A stretch of DNA of 46,549 bases from Oligoflexia bacterium (GTDB taxonomy: Bacteria > Bdellovibrionota > UBA1018), in NCBI GenBank assembly GCA_903881565.1, contig CAIRTR010000025.1:1-46549 (forward strand), read 5' to 3'. Within the stretch, counting starts at the first letter, position 1, and each line of letters begins with the position of its first letter. Positions 1 through 7,911 of the stretch are shown in pieces. Both the position numbers and the translations under genes were made by a program. Below the pieces are notes generated by a model. The model did not search any database and had not been told where the DNA came from. It worked only from the letters and a program-made list of their open reading frames with translations.

Positions 1-114
1 CTGACGGCGCAATTGCGAGAACGTCTTGGAAAAGCCTCTCAAATGATGAGAGTGGCAGGAGGCTTGCTGGATTCGGAAGGTGGCGAATCAGAAGCTCCGG
101 AGAAAGCGTCATAG
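1..114 (+). CDS. C-terminal end of an unidentified protein (partial)
   Basis: The frame starting at base 1 stays open to a TAG at 112-114 and encodes about 37 hydrophilic residues (ending EAPEKAS). The 5' part lies outside the window. The tail overlaps the start of the following diguanylate cyclase by about 35 bases in another frame, so the two genes are probably translationally coupled. Too little is visible to name a family. Confidence 0.5.
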   Translation: MTAQLRERLGKASQMMRVAGGLLDSEGGESEAPEKAS

Positions 115-1483
115 TTTGTCACGGAAACCCCGCTACCGTGTTCTTTTGCTCGGAAATGACCCCAAACAAATCGATTATTATTCAGAGCTCATTGGAGACG
201 TGGCCCCTTCAAATATCGACGTCATCAATCGGGTTGAGACTTCGGGGCAGTGGATTCAATGGTCAAATTATCACCTCGTCGTGATTGAAGTTTCAGACTG
301 GGAAGAAGGCCGAAGCCTTTTGGAGCAGATTAAAAGTCTGAGTCCTGTCACGGGTGTTTTGCTTATCTCGTCAGATGCTAGTGTGGAGCATGCGGTGTCA
401 GCCATACGGTTGGGCGCGGATGACTATTTTAAGAAACCATTTAAGATTGAAGCTTTTCAGCTCTCGGTGCGGCGCTGTTTGGATCGAAAAGAAGTATTTG
501 CCGAAGACCAGAAGACCTCCTCGTTTTTTCATCTTCTCAACAGCTGTCAGCTGGTTTCTGCAAGTTTAGATCAGGAGAAGATCTTTTCTATTGTGCAGAG
601 CTATTTTGCCCATGAACTCAGCTCTGCATATTCAGCGATCTATGTTTTGAAGAGTGGGGATCCTTTTCGGCTCGAATCAGAAAGGGGCTCCGACCGGGCG
701 CTGGAGGAAGTCTTGGACATCGCGGTTTGTGCGAGGTGCCCTTTTGCAGAAATGGTTGAAAAGAGTGAAACGCTTCGCTTTGTGGAGCGAGGACAGCTCA
801 CTCCCGGGTATTTTGTCTTTCGGTTTCGCTGCTCCGGAGAGGCGGATCTTTTTTGCGTGTGTCTTTCGCCGCAGAAACCGGGGGGTGAAGCCTTTGAAGC
901 TTTCGAGGGTCGCATTCGAATGTTACGGGCCCAAATCGAGGTGACGGGGAGAAATATTGAAAGTTTTGCGGGAGTCCAGCAGCTCGTGTTTGTCGATGAT
1001 GCCACGGGACTCTACAATACCCGCTATTTGAATCAGATTCTCGACCGTGAAATCGAAGCTCATTCAAGCTCAGATCTCCGACCCTTTTCTGTTCTTTTTA
1101 TTGATGTCGATCATTTTAAGAAGGTTAATGATACGCATGGTCATCTCGTTGGGACCAAAGTCTTGAATGAACTTGGGGGGCGGCTCAAGGGATTTGTGAG
1201 GGGTTCGGATATCGTATTTCGCTATGGGGGCGATGAATTCGTTGCGGTTCTTACTCCATGCGACTTAGAAACGGCTAAGAATGTCGCTCACCGAGTGCTG
1301 CGGTTGGTCGCCGAGCAGCCTTTTATGGAAGATGAGGGATTGAAGCTTCATTTGACGGTTTCAATCGGCGTCGCGGTTTTTCCTCTCCATGCAAAATCGA
1401 AAAAAGAGATAATCGACGCAGCAGACCGTGCCATGTACGACGCAAAAAAACGCTCCCGCAACGCAGTTACGATTGCGGAGTGA
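80..1483 (+). CDS. Diguanylate cyclase with degenerate receiver domain
   Basis: Predicted cytoplasmic enzyme making c-di-GMP from two GTP. Residues about 18-137 form a receiver-like domain: a conserved Lys is present (KKPF, K119), but the usual phospho-acceptor Asp is replaced by Glu (VVIE, E70). Residues about 150-295 look like a GAF-type sensor segment with a Cys pair (CARC). Residues about 300-467 are GGDEF, with an intact signature GGDEF (383-387) and an inhibitory-site RxxD (R374-D377) five residues before it, so it is expected to be active and product-inhibited. The GTG start at 80 lies 17 nt after AGGAGG (57-62); an ATT at 71 would be better spaced, so the exact start is uncertain. It overlaps the upstream gene and is followed closely by kdsB. 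Two PilZ proteins elsewhere in the window are possible effectors. Confidence 0.9.
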   Translation: MANQKLRRKRHSLSRKPRYRVLLLGNDPKQIDYYSELIGDVAPSNIDVINRVETSGQWIQWSNYHLVVIEVSDWEEGRSLLEQIKSLSPVTGVLLISSDASVEHAVSAIRLGADDYFKKPFKIEAFQLSVRRCLDRKEVFAEDQKTSSFFHLLNSCQLVSASLDQEKIFSIVQSYFAHELSSAYSAIYVLKSGDPFRLESERGSDRALEEVLDIAVCARCPFAEMVEKSETLRFVERGQLTPGYFVFRFRCSGEADLFCVCLSPQKPGGEAFEAFEGRIRMLRAQIEVTGRNIESFAGVQQLVFVDDATGLYNTRYLNQILDREIEAHSSSDLRPFSVLFIDVDHFKKVNDTHGHLVGTKVLNELGGRLKGFVRGSDIVFRYGGDEFVAVLTPCDLETAKNVAHRVLRLVAEQPFMEDEGLKLHLTVSIGVAVFPLHAKSKKEIIDAADRAMYDAKKRSRNAVTIAE

Positions 1484-1502
1484 GGGCGGATCTTTTACTT
1501 TC

Positions 1503-2240
1503 ATGCTCATGCAAGTGATCGCAGTTATTCCGGCTCGAATGGGCTCCACTCGGCTCGCCTCAAAGCCATTGGTTGATATTCATGGCAAGCCCATGGTCCA
1601 GTGGGTTTATGAACGCGCCAAAGCTGCGTCGAGCGTTCATCGCGTGATTGTAGCGACCGACCATCCTCAAATTGTCGATGCGGTTCGAGAGTTTGGGGGA
1701 GAGGCGATTTTGACTGATTCCGCGCTTCCCAGTGGAACGGATCGAGTGGCTGCAATTGCTGATCAAGTGAAGGGTGATGTTTTTGTCAATGTTCAAGGTG
1801 ATGAGCCCTTTATGGATTCGCGGGCAATTGATGGCGCCGTGAAACTTGTCGTGTCGGGCAGGTTTTCAATGGCCACCGCCATGACTCCCTTGAGATCTCA
1901 AGAGGAACTCTTGGACCCGGGTTGCGTGAAGGTTATTGCAGATGCGCAGGGGCGGGCGATTTATTTTTCCAGGTTTGCGATCCCGTATAGTCGAGGCGAA
2001 GTGCCGCACTCAGGTTTTATATCGCGAAGGCATGTGGGCTTGTATGTTTATACTCGCGAAACCTTAATGACGTTTAGATCACTTGCCCCTTCTGCGATTG
2101 AAAAAGGTGAAGTTCTTGAGCAATTGCGGGCGCTTGAAAATGGGATCACCATCGGAATCACTGAAGTCGATTTTGTGTCTGTCGGTGTGGATACGGCAGA
2201 GGATTTAGAACGTGCGCGCCGTCTTGCTATTAAATCATGA
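1503..2240 (+). CDS. kdsB: 3-deoxy-manno-octulosonate cytidylyltransferase (CMP-KDO synthetase)
   Basis: Activates KDO with CTP to CMP-KDO for lipid A inner-core synthesis; cytoplasmic. The 245-residue length is normal for KdsB. The N-terminus has the nucleotide-binding signature VIPARMGSTRL, and the QGDEP motif (VNVQGDEPF) is present. The frame is open further upstream, but ATG 1503 (or ATG 1509) gives the canonical N-terminus and has a purine-rich GGGCGGA at 1484-1490. The gene begins 20 nt after the diguanylate cyclase stop and is followed by pyrG and kdsA. The CTP made by PyrG and the KDO precursor made by KdsA are directly relevant to this enzyme, so the three form one functional operon. 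Confidence 0.95.
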   Translation: MLMQVIAVIPARMGSTRLASKPLVDIHGKPMVQWVYERAKAASSVHRVIVATDHPQIVDAVREFGGEAILTDSALPSGTDRVAAIADQVKGDVFVNVQGDEPFMDSRAIDGAVKLVVSGRFSMATAMTPLRSQEELLDPGCVKVIADAQGRAIYFSRFAIPYSRGEVPHSGFISRRHVGLYVYTRETLMTFRSLAPSAIEKGEVLEQLRALENGITIGITEVDFVSVGVDTAEDLERARRLAIKS

Positions 2241-2260
2241 GATAGGGTAGGTTTTGAACA

Positions 2261-3925
2261 ATGGCTAAGCAAAAAAAGTTTATTTTCGTCACGGGTGGAG
2301 TTCTCTCAAGCATCGGAAAAGGCATCGCTGCCGCTTCGATCGGAATGCTCATGGAGCAACGTGGGATCAAAGTCACGATGATCAAGATGGATCCGTATCT
2401 CAATGTGGATCCCGGCACGATGAGTCCCTTTCAGCACGGAGAAGTATTTGTCTTAGACGATGGATCGGAAACGGATCTGGATTTAGGGCATTATTCGCGC
2501 TTTGTTGAGAAGGCCTATTTTACAAAAAAGAACAGTTTTACCACGGGCCGAATTTACGATGCGGTGATCAGGCGAGAGCGCGCCGGCGGATATTTGGGAA
2601 AAACCGTGCAGGTGATTCCGCATATTACGGATGAAATCAAGAAGCATATTCTTGAAGGCTCTGATGATGCAGATCTGACGATTGTCGAAGTCGGCGGAAC
2701 CGTGGGCGACATCGAGAGTTTGCCCTTTTTGGAAGCCATTCGTCAGATGCGTGCGGATCAGGGCGCAGCCAATGTGCTATTCGTTCATCTCACTTTGGTG
2801 CCTTATATTGCGGCAGCTGGGGAGCTTAAAACAAAGCCCACGCAACATAGCGTGAAGGAGCTTAGAGAGATCGGGATTCAGCCCGACATTCTGTTGTGTC
2901 GCTCGGATCGAAAACTCCCTAAAGACGTCAAAGACAAGATTGGACTTTTTTGTAACGTTCCCGGCGAACAAGTGTTCAGCGCAGTGGATGTGAGCAGTAT
3001 TTACGAAGTGCCGCTTTATTTTCATGAAGAAGCACTGGACGAAAAAATTGGCGAGAAGCTCGGAATTTGGACGGGGAGACCGGACCTTTCGAAATGGAAA
3101 GAGATGGTTGATAAGATCAAGAGTCCTTCGGGCGAAGTCACGATAGGGATTGTGGGAAAATATACGGATTGGCGCGATAGCTATAAGTCACTCTCGGAAT
3201 CCTTGATTCACGGCGGCGTCGCTAACGACGTACGCGTTCAGATGCTTTACATTGACTCTGAAGAGATTGAGCAAGGTAAGAACGAAGATCTTTTGCGATC
3301 GGTGGACGGGATTTTGGTTCCGGGCGGATTCGGGGAGCGCGGGATTGAGGGCAAGATCAAGGCGATCGAATTTGCACGCAAAGAGAAGATTCCATTTTTT
3401 GGCATTTGCTTAGGCATGCAGCTAGCGGTTGTAGAGTTTGCTCGCAATTGCGCAGGAATTCCTGACGCGCACTCGGCAGAGTTTAAGCCTGAAGGCAAAT
3501 CCAACGTGATTGATTTGATGGAGTCGCAGCGTGGAGTTTCAGACAAGGGCGGCACCATGCGCCTGGGCGGATATGTCTGTAACGTGCTTGCTAAGTCGGG
3601 CTCGAAAGCCACGAAAGCTTTTGCGGCCTATGGCAAAGAGCAAGTGACCGAACGTCATCGTCATCGTTTTGAAGTGGCCAATAAGTTTCGGCCTCAGCTT
3701 GAAGAAAAGGGGCTCTTGGTTACAGGTCGCCATGTTTCAAAAATCGATGGCACGGAGTTAGTTGAGATGATTGAGTTGGCAAATCACCCTTACTTCTTGG
3801 GTTGTCAGTTTCATCCTGAGTTTCTGAGCAAGCCTCTGGCCCCGCATCCTTTGTTTAGTTCGTTTATCAAGGCCGCGGTTGACGTGGGCGGCAAGACTCA
3901 GAAGAAATTAAAAGGGATCGGGTGA
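2261..3925 (+). CDS. pyrG: CTP synthase
   Basis: Aminates UTP to CTP using glutamine and ATP. At 554 residues it has the usual two-domain length. The N-terminal synthetase domain starts with [17 protein letters not shown], containing the P-loop-like SSIGKG. The C-terminal class I glutamine amidotransferase domain has nucleophile C383 in GICLGMQ and the His-Glu pair H518/E520 in FHPEF. An upstream TAGGGTAGG stretch can serve as ribosome-binding site for the ATG. It sits between kdsB and kdsA with gaps of 20 and 4 nt, a layout that ties CTP supply to CMP-KDO production. Confidence 0.98.
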   Translation: MAKQKKFIFVTGGVLSSIGKGIAAASIGMLMEQRGIKVTMIKMDPYLNVDPGTMSPFQHGEVFVLDDGSETDLDLGHYSRFVEKAYFTKKNSFTTGRIYDAVIRRERAGGYLGKTVQVIPHITDEIKKHILEGSDDADLTIVEVGGTVGDIESLPFLEAIRQMRADQGAANVLFVHLTLVPYIAAAGELKTKPTQHSVKELREIGIQPDILLCRSDRKLPKDVKDKIGLFCNVPGEQVFSAVDVSSIYEVPLYFHEEALDEKIGEKLGIWTGRPDLSKWKEMVDKIKSPSGEVTIGIVGKYTDWRDSYKSLSESLIHGGVANDVRVQMLYIDSEEIEQGKNEDLLRSVDGILVPGGFGERGIEGKIKAIEFARKEKIPFFGICLGMQLAVVEFARNCAGIPDAHSAEFKPEGKSNVIDLMESQRGVSDKGGTMRLGGYVCNVLAKSGSKATKAFAAYGKEQVTERHRHRFEVANKFRPQLEEKGLLVTGRHVSKIDGTELVEMIELANHPYFLGCQFHPEFLSKPLAPHPLFSSFIKAAVDVGGKTQKKLKGIG

Positions 3926-3929
3926 TATT

Positions 3930-4775
3930 GTGAAGGTATTGGCGGGACTGTGTGTATTAGAAGACGAAGGTTTGGTTTTTGAAGTCGCGCAGGAGTTGAA
4001 GCGACAGACACAGGGCTTGGCTATTGATCTTTATTTCAAGGCTTCTTTTGATAAAGCGAATCGCACTTCAATCTCTAGTTTTCGCGGGCCGGGAATGGGC
4101 GCGGGACTGAAGATGCTTGAGAAGGTTCGCGTAAAAACGGGGCTTAAGCTCGTGACCGATTTTCACACGCCGGATCAAGCCGAAGCTGTGGCTGAGGTTG
4201 TGGATTTTATGCAGATCCCTGCGTTTTTGTGTCGTCAAACGGATATGATCGTTGCTGGGGCGAAGGCTGCGCTTAAGCATGGTCGCAGACTTAATGTGAA
4301 AAAGGGGCAGTTTTTGGCTCCTTGGGATACACGCAACATCGTTGAGAAGGTGCGCGAAGTTGAAGCCGAGACCGGTATGAAGGGTGTGGATTTGGAGTGG
4401 TTTTGGCTCACCGAGCGTGGCGCGTCTTTTGGATATAATGCGCTGGTGGTTGATATGAGTTCGTTTCAGGTGATGCAGGGTTTTGGTGTTCCGGTGTTTT
4501 ACGATGCGACTCACTCGATTCAAATTCCAGGCGCCGCCGCGGGTGGAAAGACCACGGGCGGGAAGCGCGAAATTTTAGAAGTGCTTGCGCGCGGGGCGAT
4601 GGCCGCTGGAGCGAATGGGGTATTTTTGGAATGTCATCCAAGGCCTTCGGAGGCTAAGAGCGATGGGCCGAATGCGTTTTATCTAGAGCATGTGGGTGCG
4701 TTCTTGAAACAGCTGCTCGCGATCAAGGCTGTTGTGGAGCCGATGCCGAAGTTGCTGCATAAGAGTGGGCTGTAA
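3930..4775 (+). CDS. kdsA: 3-deoxy-8-phosphooctulonate synthase (KDO-8-P synthase)
   Basis: Condenses phosphoenolpyruvate with arabinose 5-phosphate to KDO-8-phosphate. At 281 residues it is normal length, with the family blocks FKASFDKANR, FRGPGMGAGL, QIPAFLCRQTD, NVKKGQFLAPWD and DATHSIQ. Residue C8 (GLCVLE) occupies the position that is Asn in the E. coli enzyme, and family knowledge associates Cys here with the metal-dependent class. The usual GPC is GLC in this protein. The start is GTG, 4 nt after the pyrG stop, so it is part of the kdsB-pyrG-kdsA operon. The next gene is on the opposite strand. Confidence 0.96.
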   Translation: MKVLAGLCVLEDEGLVFEVAQELKRQTQGLAIDLYFKASFDKANRTSISSFRGPGMGAGLKMLEKVRVKTGLKLVTDFHTPDQAEAVAEVVDFMQIPAFLCRQTDMIVAGAKAALKHGRRLNVKKGQFLAPWDTRNIVEKVREVEAETGMKGVDLEWFWLTERGASFGYNALVVDMSSFQVMQGFGVPVFYDATHSIQIPGAAAGGKTTGGKREILEVLARGAMAAGANGVFLECHPRPSEAKSDGPNAFYLEHVGAFLKQLLAIKAVVEPMPKLLHKSGL

Positions 4776-4902
4776 AGTTGGCGTGACCTCCCGTTTATCA
4801 TCAGTCGTGGGGCGGTTACACTATCTCCGAGTACCAACAGCGGACGTTAAAGCTCGATAAATCTGCACATACGGTGAATTTTAGTCATTTGTTTGTCGAA
4901 CG

Positions 4903-5277
4903 CTACAGAAAGCGGCGATAATCAATTTTGAATTCTTTTTCAATCCGCTTGGCGAGTGCTTTGCCAATTGATCGCTTTCCGTTTTCGATTTTTGACACCT
5001 CAGCTTGGGTAATCGCCAGACGCTCAGCGACTTCTTTTTGAGTTAAACCCGTTTTTGCGCGAATCCCGCGAAACGTGATTGCGGGCAGCTTTTCGGGATT
5101 ATTCAGATCAGGAAACACTTCGCCGATGTCGATGTACTCGCTGCCTTTAGATGCGGGTGTATCGGTGAGGAGCGTTTCAATCGCCCGAGCCTTTTCTTCG
5201 GAAACGAGAAAAAGCCTTCGCTTAGATCCACTCCGAATTGCTATTTCAATAGGGCGCATTTTGACGGCTACCGACAT
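4903..5277 (-). CDS. XRE-family antitoxin (HigA-like)
   Basis: A 124-residue DNA-binding protein with a Cro/C1-type helix-turn-helix in its C-terminal half (LTQKEVAERLAITQAEVSKI). The N-terminal half is the likely toxin-binding or dimerisation part. It is the second gene of a toxin-antitoxin pair, and its start overlaps the toxin's end by 32 nt (5246-5277). Toxin-first order with an XRE partner is typical of HigBA-type systems. It should repress the shared promoter at about 5535-5563. An internal Met (MRPIEIAI) is an alternative start. Family-level assignment is good; exact subfamily is not certain. Confidence 0.88.
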   Translation of the reverse strand: MSVAVKMRPIEIAIRSGSKRRLFLVSEEKARAIETLLTDTPASKGSEYIDIGEVFPDLNNPEKLPAITFRGIRAKTGLTQKEVAERLAITQAEVSKIENGKRSIGKALAKRIEKEFKIDYRRFL

Positions 5278-5515
5278 AGGTCACCTCGATAATTTTGATT
5301 TCATCATCAGCCACAATCCAAACTGCCACATAACTATAATTCAAATGACAGTGATGTGAACCATCTGAGAGTTTTGAATAGTTTGGCCAATCGCCCCTAA
5401 TGGGTCCCGTTGCCCTGATGTCCGCCGCCAACGCTTCAAGTGCTTGCTGAACTGATTTCGGCAACCTTAACAGACCCTTGGCGGCTTTTTTCTTGACCTG
5501 AACTCTCCAGCTCAT
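5246..5515 (-). CDS. RelE/HigB-type toxin
   Basis: An 89-residue basic protein with the compact RelE fold pattern: MSWRVQVKKKAAKGLLRLP at the N-terminus, a central helix pair and a C-terminal strand pattern (YVAVWIVADDEIKIIEVTYV). Members of this superfamily usually act as ribosome-dependent mRNA interferases; that activity is inferred here. GGAGA stands just upstream of the ATG. It is the promoter-proximal gene of the pair and overlaps the antitoxin gene by 32 nt. Direct repeats TATGTCA at 5539-5545 and 5549-5555 overlap the promoter and may be operator sites. Confidence 0.88.
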   Translation of the reverse strand: MSWRVQVKKKAAKGLLRLPKSVQQALEALAADIRATGPIRGDWPNYSKLSDGSHHCHLNYSYVAVWIVADDEIKIIEVTYVGSRQNAPY

Positions 5516-5534
5516 TGGTTCTCCAGTTAATTTA

Positions 5535-5563
5535 ATAATATGTCAATTTATGTCATAGTGCAA
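5535..5563 (-). promoter_or_regulatory. Promoter/operator of the RelE-XRE toxin-antitoxin operon
   Basis: Reading the minus strand: TTGCAC (5563-5558), 17 nt, TATTAT (5540-5535), then a 19-nt leader with GGAGA before the toxin ATG at 5515. Two TATGTCA direct repeats on the plus strand (5539-5545, 5549-5555; 10-nt period) lie over the -10 and spacer, a plausible binding site for the XRE antitoxin. Confidence 0.5.
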
Positions 5564-5666
5564 GATATTTTGGGCATACACATAGGCGGCCATTATAACT
5601 AACTAGAGAAAAATGACGCACAATGAAATCGCATTAAGAATGCCAACGAAAGTCCGATAAGTTAGC

Positions 5667-6276
5667 GTGACTTTTTGCGTCCAAAATCAACGAACATGGT
5701 TCTTCAAAGTCCTTTGTGCTTTTCTTTTGGGCATAATCTTTACCTCGTCGCTTGGTTTTGCAAAGTCGCCCCTTATTACGATCGTTGAGGGGACGTTAAT
5801 TAGAGGGCTAATACTTGAAAACAATCCTGCGCGATATGGAGATGCTGATCTCCGGCGCGAGCGGTTGATGTTGACCTTAAAACAGGCCACCGATGAAATC
5901 GGTCATCCTGGGTTCAACGGAACTCTTGCCAGAAATCGCGGAACCCAGAAGGTTCTTCAAGAGCTTGGAGATCCGCGCACGCAACGCCTTAGTCTCCACC
6001 AAAGAAGGGGAGAATCCAATATTAGCCGCACAACTCGAGCGAATCTTGTCTTCCGCGCGCACAGCACTCGTCGCGCTCATTGAACCCGTGCAAAAACGAG
6101 CACTAGAAATCGACGCTGGCGCGCGAATCGACTTATCACATGAACTTGACCGAAAAGCGGTTCAGTTGATTGAGACCCACTTTCGAAAGCACCGTCTGCA
6201 CCAGGAGCTAATTTGGCTTTATGAGCGCGCAGGGCGCCATGTGGATGCCGCTATCGAACTCGCGGTTGGGAGATAG
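5667..6276 (+). pseudogene. Exported protein of unknown function, apparently frameshifted
   Basis: Two overlapping frames look like halves of one gene. The first (5667 GTG to about 5900; its frame runs on to 6083) encodes an N-terminal signal peptide or TM helix (residues about 12-32, FFKVLCAFLLGIIF) and a mature part ending near LTLKQATDEI. The second (from about 5893 to TAG at 6276) continues as an Ala/Leu/Arg-rich helical protein (LEIRARNALVSTK ... AAIELAVGR). The tail of the first frame becomes Arg/His/Thr-rich and unlikely, as expected past a frameshift. A single-base change near 5880-5960 would join them into about 200 residues. I do not recognise the family. It could instead be two real small genes, or a sequencing error. 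GATAAG five bases before the GTG resembles the -10 geometry seen elsewhere in this window. Confidence 0.5.
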
Positions 6277-6344
6277 CTTTTCTAAGTTCGTAAAAACCTA
6301 AAAACTTGACTAAACACTCGTTTGTTTTGACGCCATTCGATGCC

Positions 6345-6360
6345 ACAATCACTTGATTGT
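6345..6360. repeat. Short inverted repeat downstream of vapC
   Basis: ACAATCA (6345-6351) and TGATTGT (6354-6360) form perfect 7-bp arms separated by 2 nt. It lies about 50 bp past the vapC stop on the minus strand and has no T-run typical of an intrinsic terminator. It may be a weak terminator hairpin or a protein-binding palindrome; the role is open. Confidence 0.35.
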
Positions 6361-6409
6361 CGGAAATGCCGTGGTCAGTAAAACGGTCAGATTCCGGGAA
6401 TTAATCCGG

Positions 6410-6784
6410 TCATTCAACCAGCTTCAGTCCAAACCGAACGAAATGTCTAAAGTCAGAGTCCCCAGTGATAAGTGCAACATTTTGGTCAATACAACTTTGC
6501 GCAATCAGGCAGTCGCCTAGACGAGCTTTCAACCCCTTTTTAAGAATCGCGCGTCTCGTAAGGGCAGTTCGCTCCCAATATCCTGAACTCAAATCAATTC
6601 TAGGGAGTGCCTGAATAAAACTTTCGGCCGAGGGTGTGATTTTAGGGCCACTTAATATCTCGACGAGAACAAGGGGTGGAATCACTAGGGAGCCTTGTTC
6701 TAAGGCGATCTGCAGTGCGGACGACGCAGAAGTTTCACTCCCTTTAGCATAGTCAATCCACGCACTCGTATCGGCTGCTATCAT
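6410..6784 (-). CDS. vapC: PIN-domain ribonuclease toxin (VapC-like)
   Basis: A 124-residue PIN-domain protein. The four acidic metal-binding residues are visible: D5 (IAADTS), E42 (LVEIL), D91 (LGDCLIAQ) and D109 (TGDSDF). VapC toxins are Mg-dependent RNases that cut tRNA or rRNA; the target here cannot be predicted. It starts one base after the stop codon of the antitoxin gene, so the two are cotranscribed with antitoxin first, as is usual for VapBC. Confidence 0.92.
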   Translation of the reverse strand: MIAADTSAWIDYAKGSETSASSALQIALEQGSLVIPPLVLVEILSGPKITPSAESFIQALPRIDLSSGYWERTALTRRAILKKGLKARLGDCLIAQSCIDQNVALITGDSDFRHFVRFGLKLVE

Positions 6785-6785
6785 T

Positions 6786-6992
6786 TTACGTGCGATCCTT
6801 TTTTACTTGAGCGTAATCTAGACCGAGGTCAAATTTACCCTTAAGCTTCAAAAGACCTCGATAGGCTCCCTTCGCAGCCATTAACTCAAGACCTTTCCTC
6901 AGGGTGGGGGTGAGGCCTTCACCACTTGCTTTCAAAGCTCGCTCAATAAGTTCTTCGGGTAGCATAATTGTGATTTTTCTATCCTTCTTCAT
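6786..6992 (-). CDS. vapB: VapB-like antitoxin (ribbon-helix-helix type)
   Basis: A 68-residue protein beginning MKKDRKITIMLPEELIERAL, a strand followed by a helix as in ribbon-helix-helix DNA-binding proteins, then a C-terminal tail (KLKGKFDLGLDYAQVKKDR) that likely wraps the PIN toxin. It is encoded directly upstream of vapC with a 1-nt gap. No Shine-Dalgarno is seen. The promoter -10 ends 7 nt before the ATG, and three 12-bp-spaced iterons lie across it, consistent with autorepression and perhaps a leaderless mRNA. Confidence 0.82.
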   Translation of the reverse strand: MKKDRKITIMLPEELIERALKASGEGLTPTLRKGLELMAAKGAYRGLLKLKGKFDLGLDYAQVKKDRT

Positions 6993-7028
6993 ACCGTATA
7001 TGATGCCGTATCACATGCCGTACGTCAA
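6991..7028 (-). promoter_or_regulatory. vapBC promoter with three 12-bp-spaced iterons (candidate operator)
   Basis: On the plus strand ATACCGTAT (6991-6999), ATGCCGTAT (7003-7011) and ATGCCGTAC (7015-7023) repeat with an exact 12-bp period. On the minus strand the same bases hold TTGACG (7028-7023), a 17-nt spacer and CATCAT (7005-7000), followed by 7 nt and the vapB ATG. The overlap of repeats, promoter and start codon fits an autoregulated ribbon-helix-helix antitoxin operator. Confidence 0.55.
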
Positions 7029-7284
7029 GGCGCATATGTCCTGAGTAAATTTCTTCACGTGCGCTATTAAATGCAAGAGCAAATATAGTTTAGTAAATTC
7101 GCAGCCTTATCAAATTTTTATCTAAAATTTGTGATAAAAATGCCAAAATATGCCATATTGCTCCTATATTTATGAGCGCAAGACATTCAAGCCTAGAATT
7201 GCCAAATAAGTGATTCGAGAATCGACTCGTTCCTAAAGCTCATAAACACACTTCGAGCCGGCAGCAATGAATCGACAACGATAG
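7029..7284. other. AT-rich non-coding stretch with a long imperfect hairpin
   Basis: No convincing gene is seen between the vapBC control region and the HATPase gene. The part at about 7080-7180 is clearly more AT-rich than its surroundings. It contains an imperfect hairpin: TTATCA AATTTT (7107-7118), loop TATCT, AAAATT then a TG bulge and TGATAA (to 7137). The hairpin is not followed by a T-run on either strand. Composition like this supports recent acquisition of the island, but no attachment site was identified. Confidence 0.4.
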
Positions 7285-7338
7285 GCAAGACACTCACACT
7301 TAACTGGCAACGCGTTCGACAAATTTCTCCAGCAGGAT

Positions 7339-7911
7339 TTGCAATACTCGCTTGCATCCCCCTCCAACTACGACTACATCGCTTCGAATGCCCTCCTTCG
7401 CGGTAGCACAACCACACTCAATTTTGGATTTATGGACGAGCTCGAAAACCGTTTTTCTGAAATTTTCAGGGCCGATGAGGATCTGGCGTTCTCGTGCCGC
7501 CTCATGCTCAATGAGCTCATGCAAAACAGCCTCGATCACTCATCCTCAGAGCGCTACTATCTTTACGGTGGCGTATGGGAGAATGAATTTCACCTAGGTG
7601 CTTTGGACATGGGGATCACACTACCAGGAAGACTCGAAGGGAAATACACCTGTGCTTCAGACGTGGAGCACCTCAAGCTTGCTCTCAAACCCGGAATCAC
7701 TACTCGGAGACTTAGGCCCGGCGGCCTAGGCCTTTCACATGTTTTTGAGCTGCTGAAAAATGCCGAAGGGCGACTCACGATTGTCAGTCGTCGTGCGCAG
7801 CTCAGGCGATATTTCAAACGCCGCGTAACTGCTGCTGGAGCTCTTAAGTACCCACTCCCGGGAACTTGGTGCTTTGGACGATTTCCATTACAAAAAGGCA
7901 GGAACAAATGA
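7339..7911 (+). CDS. GHKL-type ATP-binding protein (anti-sigma/serine-kinase-like HATPase)
   Basis: A soluble 190-residue protein with the Bergerat ATP-binding fold: N-box LNELMQNSLDHSS (about residues 57-69), a G1-like box LDMGITLPG, and a G2 box RPGGLGLSHVF. There is no His-phosphotransfer region or sensor domain, so it resembles RsbW/SpoIIAB-type kinases or related stand-alone HATPases rather than a full histidine kinase. The first recognised start is TTG 7339. The frame is open back to 7285 and codes plausible residues, so the true N-terminus may lie upstream with an unusual start codon. The stop overlaps the next gene's start as ATGA, indicating coupled production with the STAS-like partner. 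The pair sits next to two toxin-antitoxin loci. Confidence 0.75.
   Translation: MQYSLASPSNYDYIASNALLRGSTTTLNFGFMDELENRFSEIFRADEDLAFSCRLMLNELMQNSLDHSSSERYYLYGGVWENEFHLGALDMGITLPGRLEGKYTCASDVEHLKLALKPGITTRRLRPGGLGLSHVFELLKNAEGRLTIVSRRAQLRRYFKRRVTAAGALKYPLPGTWCFGRFPLQKGRNK

Noticed and set aside
1428-1502. Longer kdsB start giving 25 extra residues
   Set aside because: The extension lies inside the diguanylate cyclase gene and does not match the KdsB N-terminus.
4832-4921. Frame reading LKLDKSAHTVNFSHLFVERYRKRR, faintly like the start of an IS200/IS605 TnpA
   Set aside because: Short, ends at once, and its last third is simply the complement of the XRE antitoxin's end; no other transposase parts or element ends nearby.
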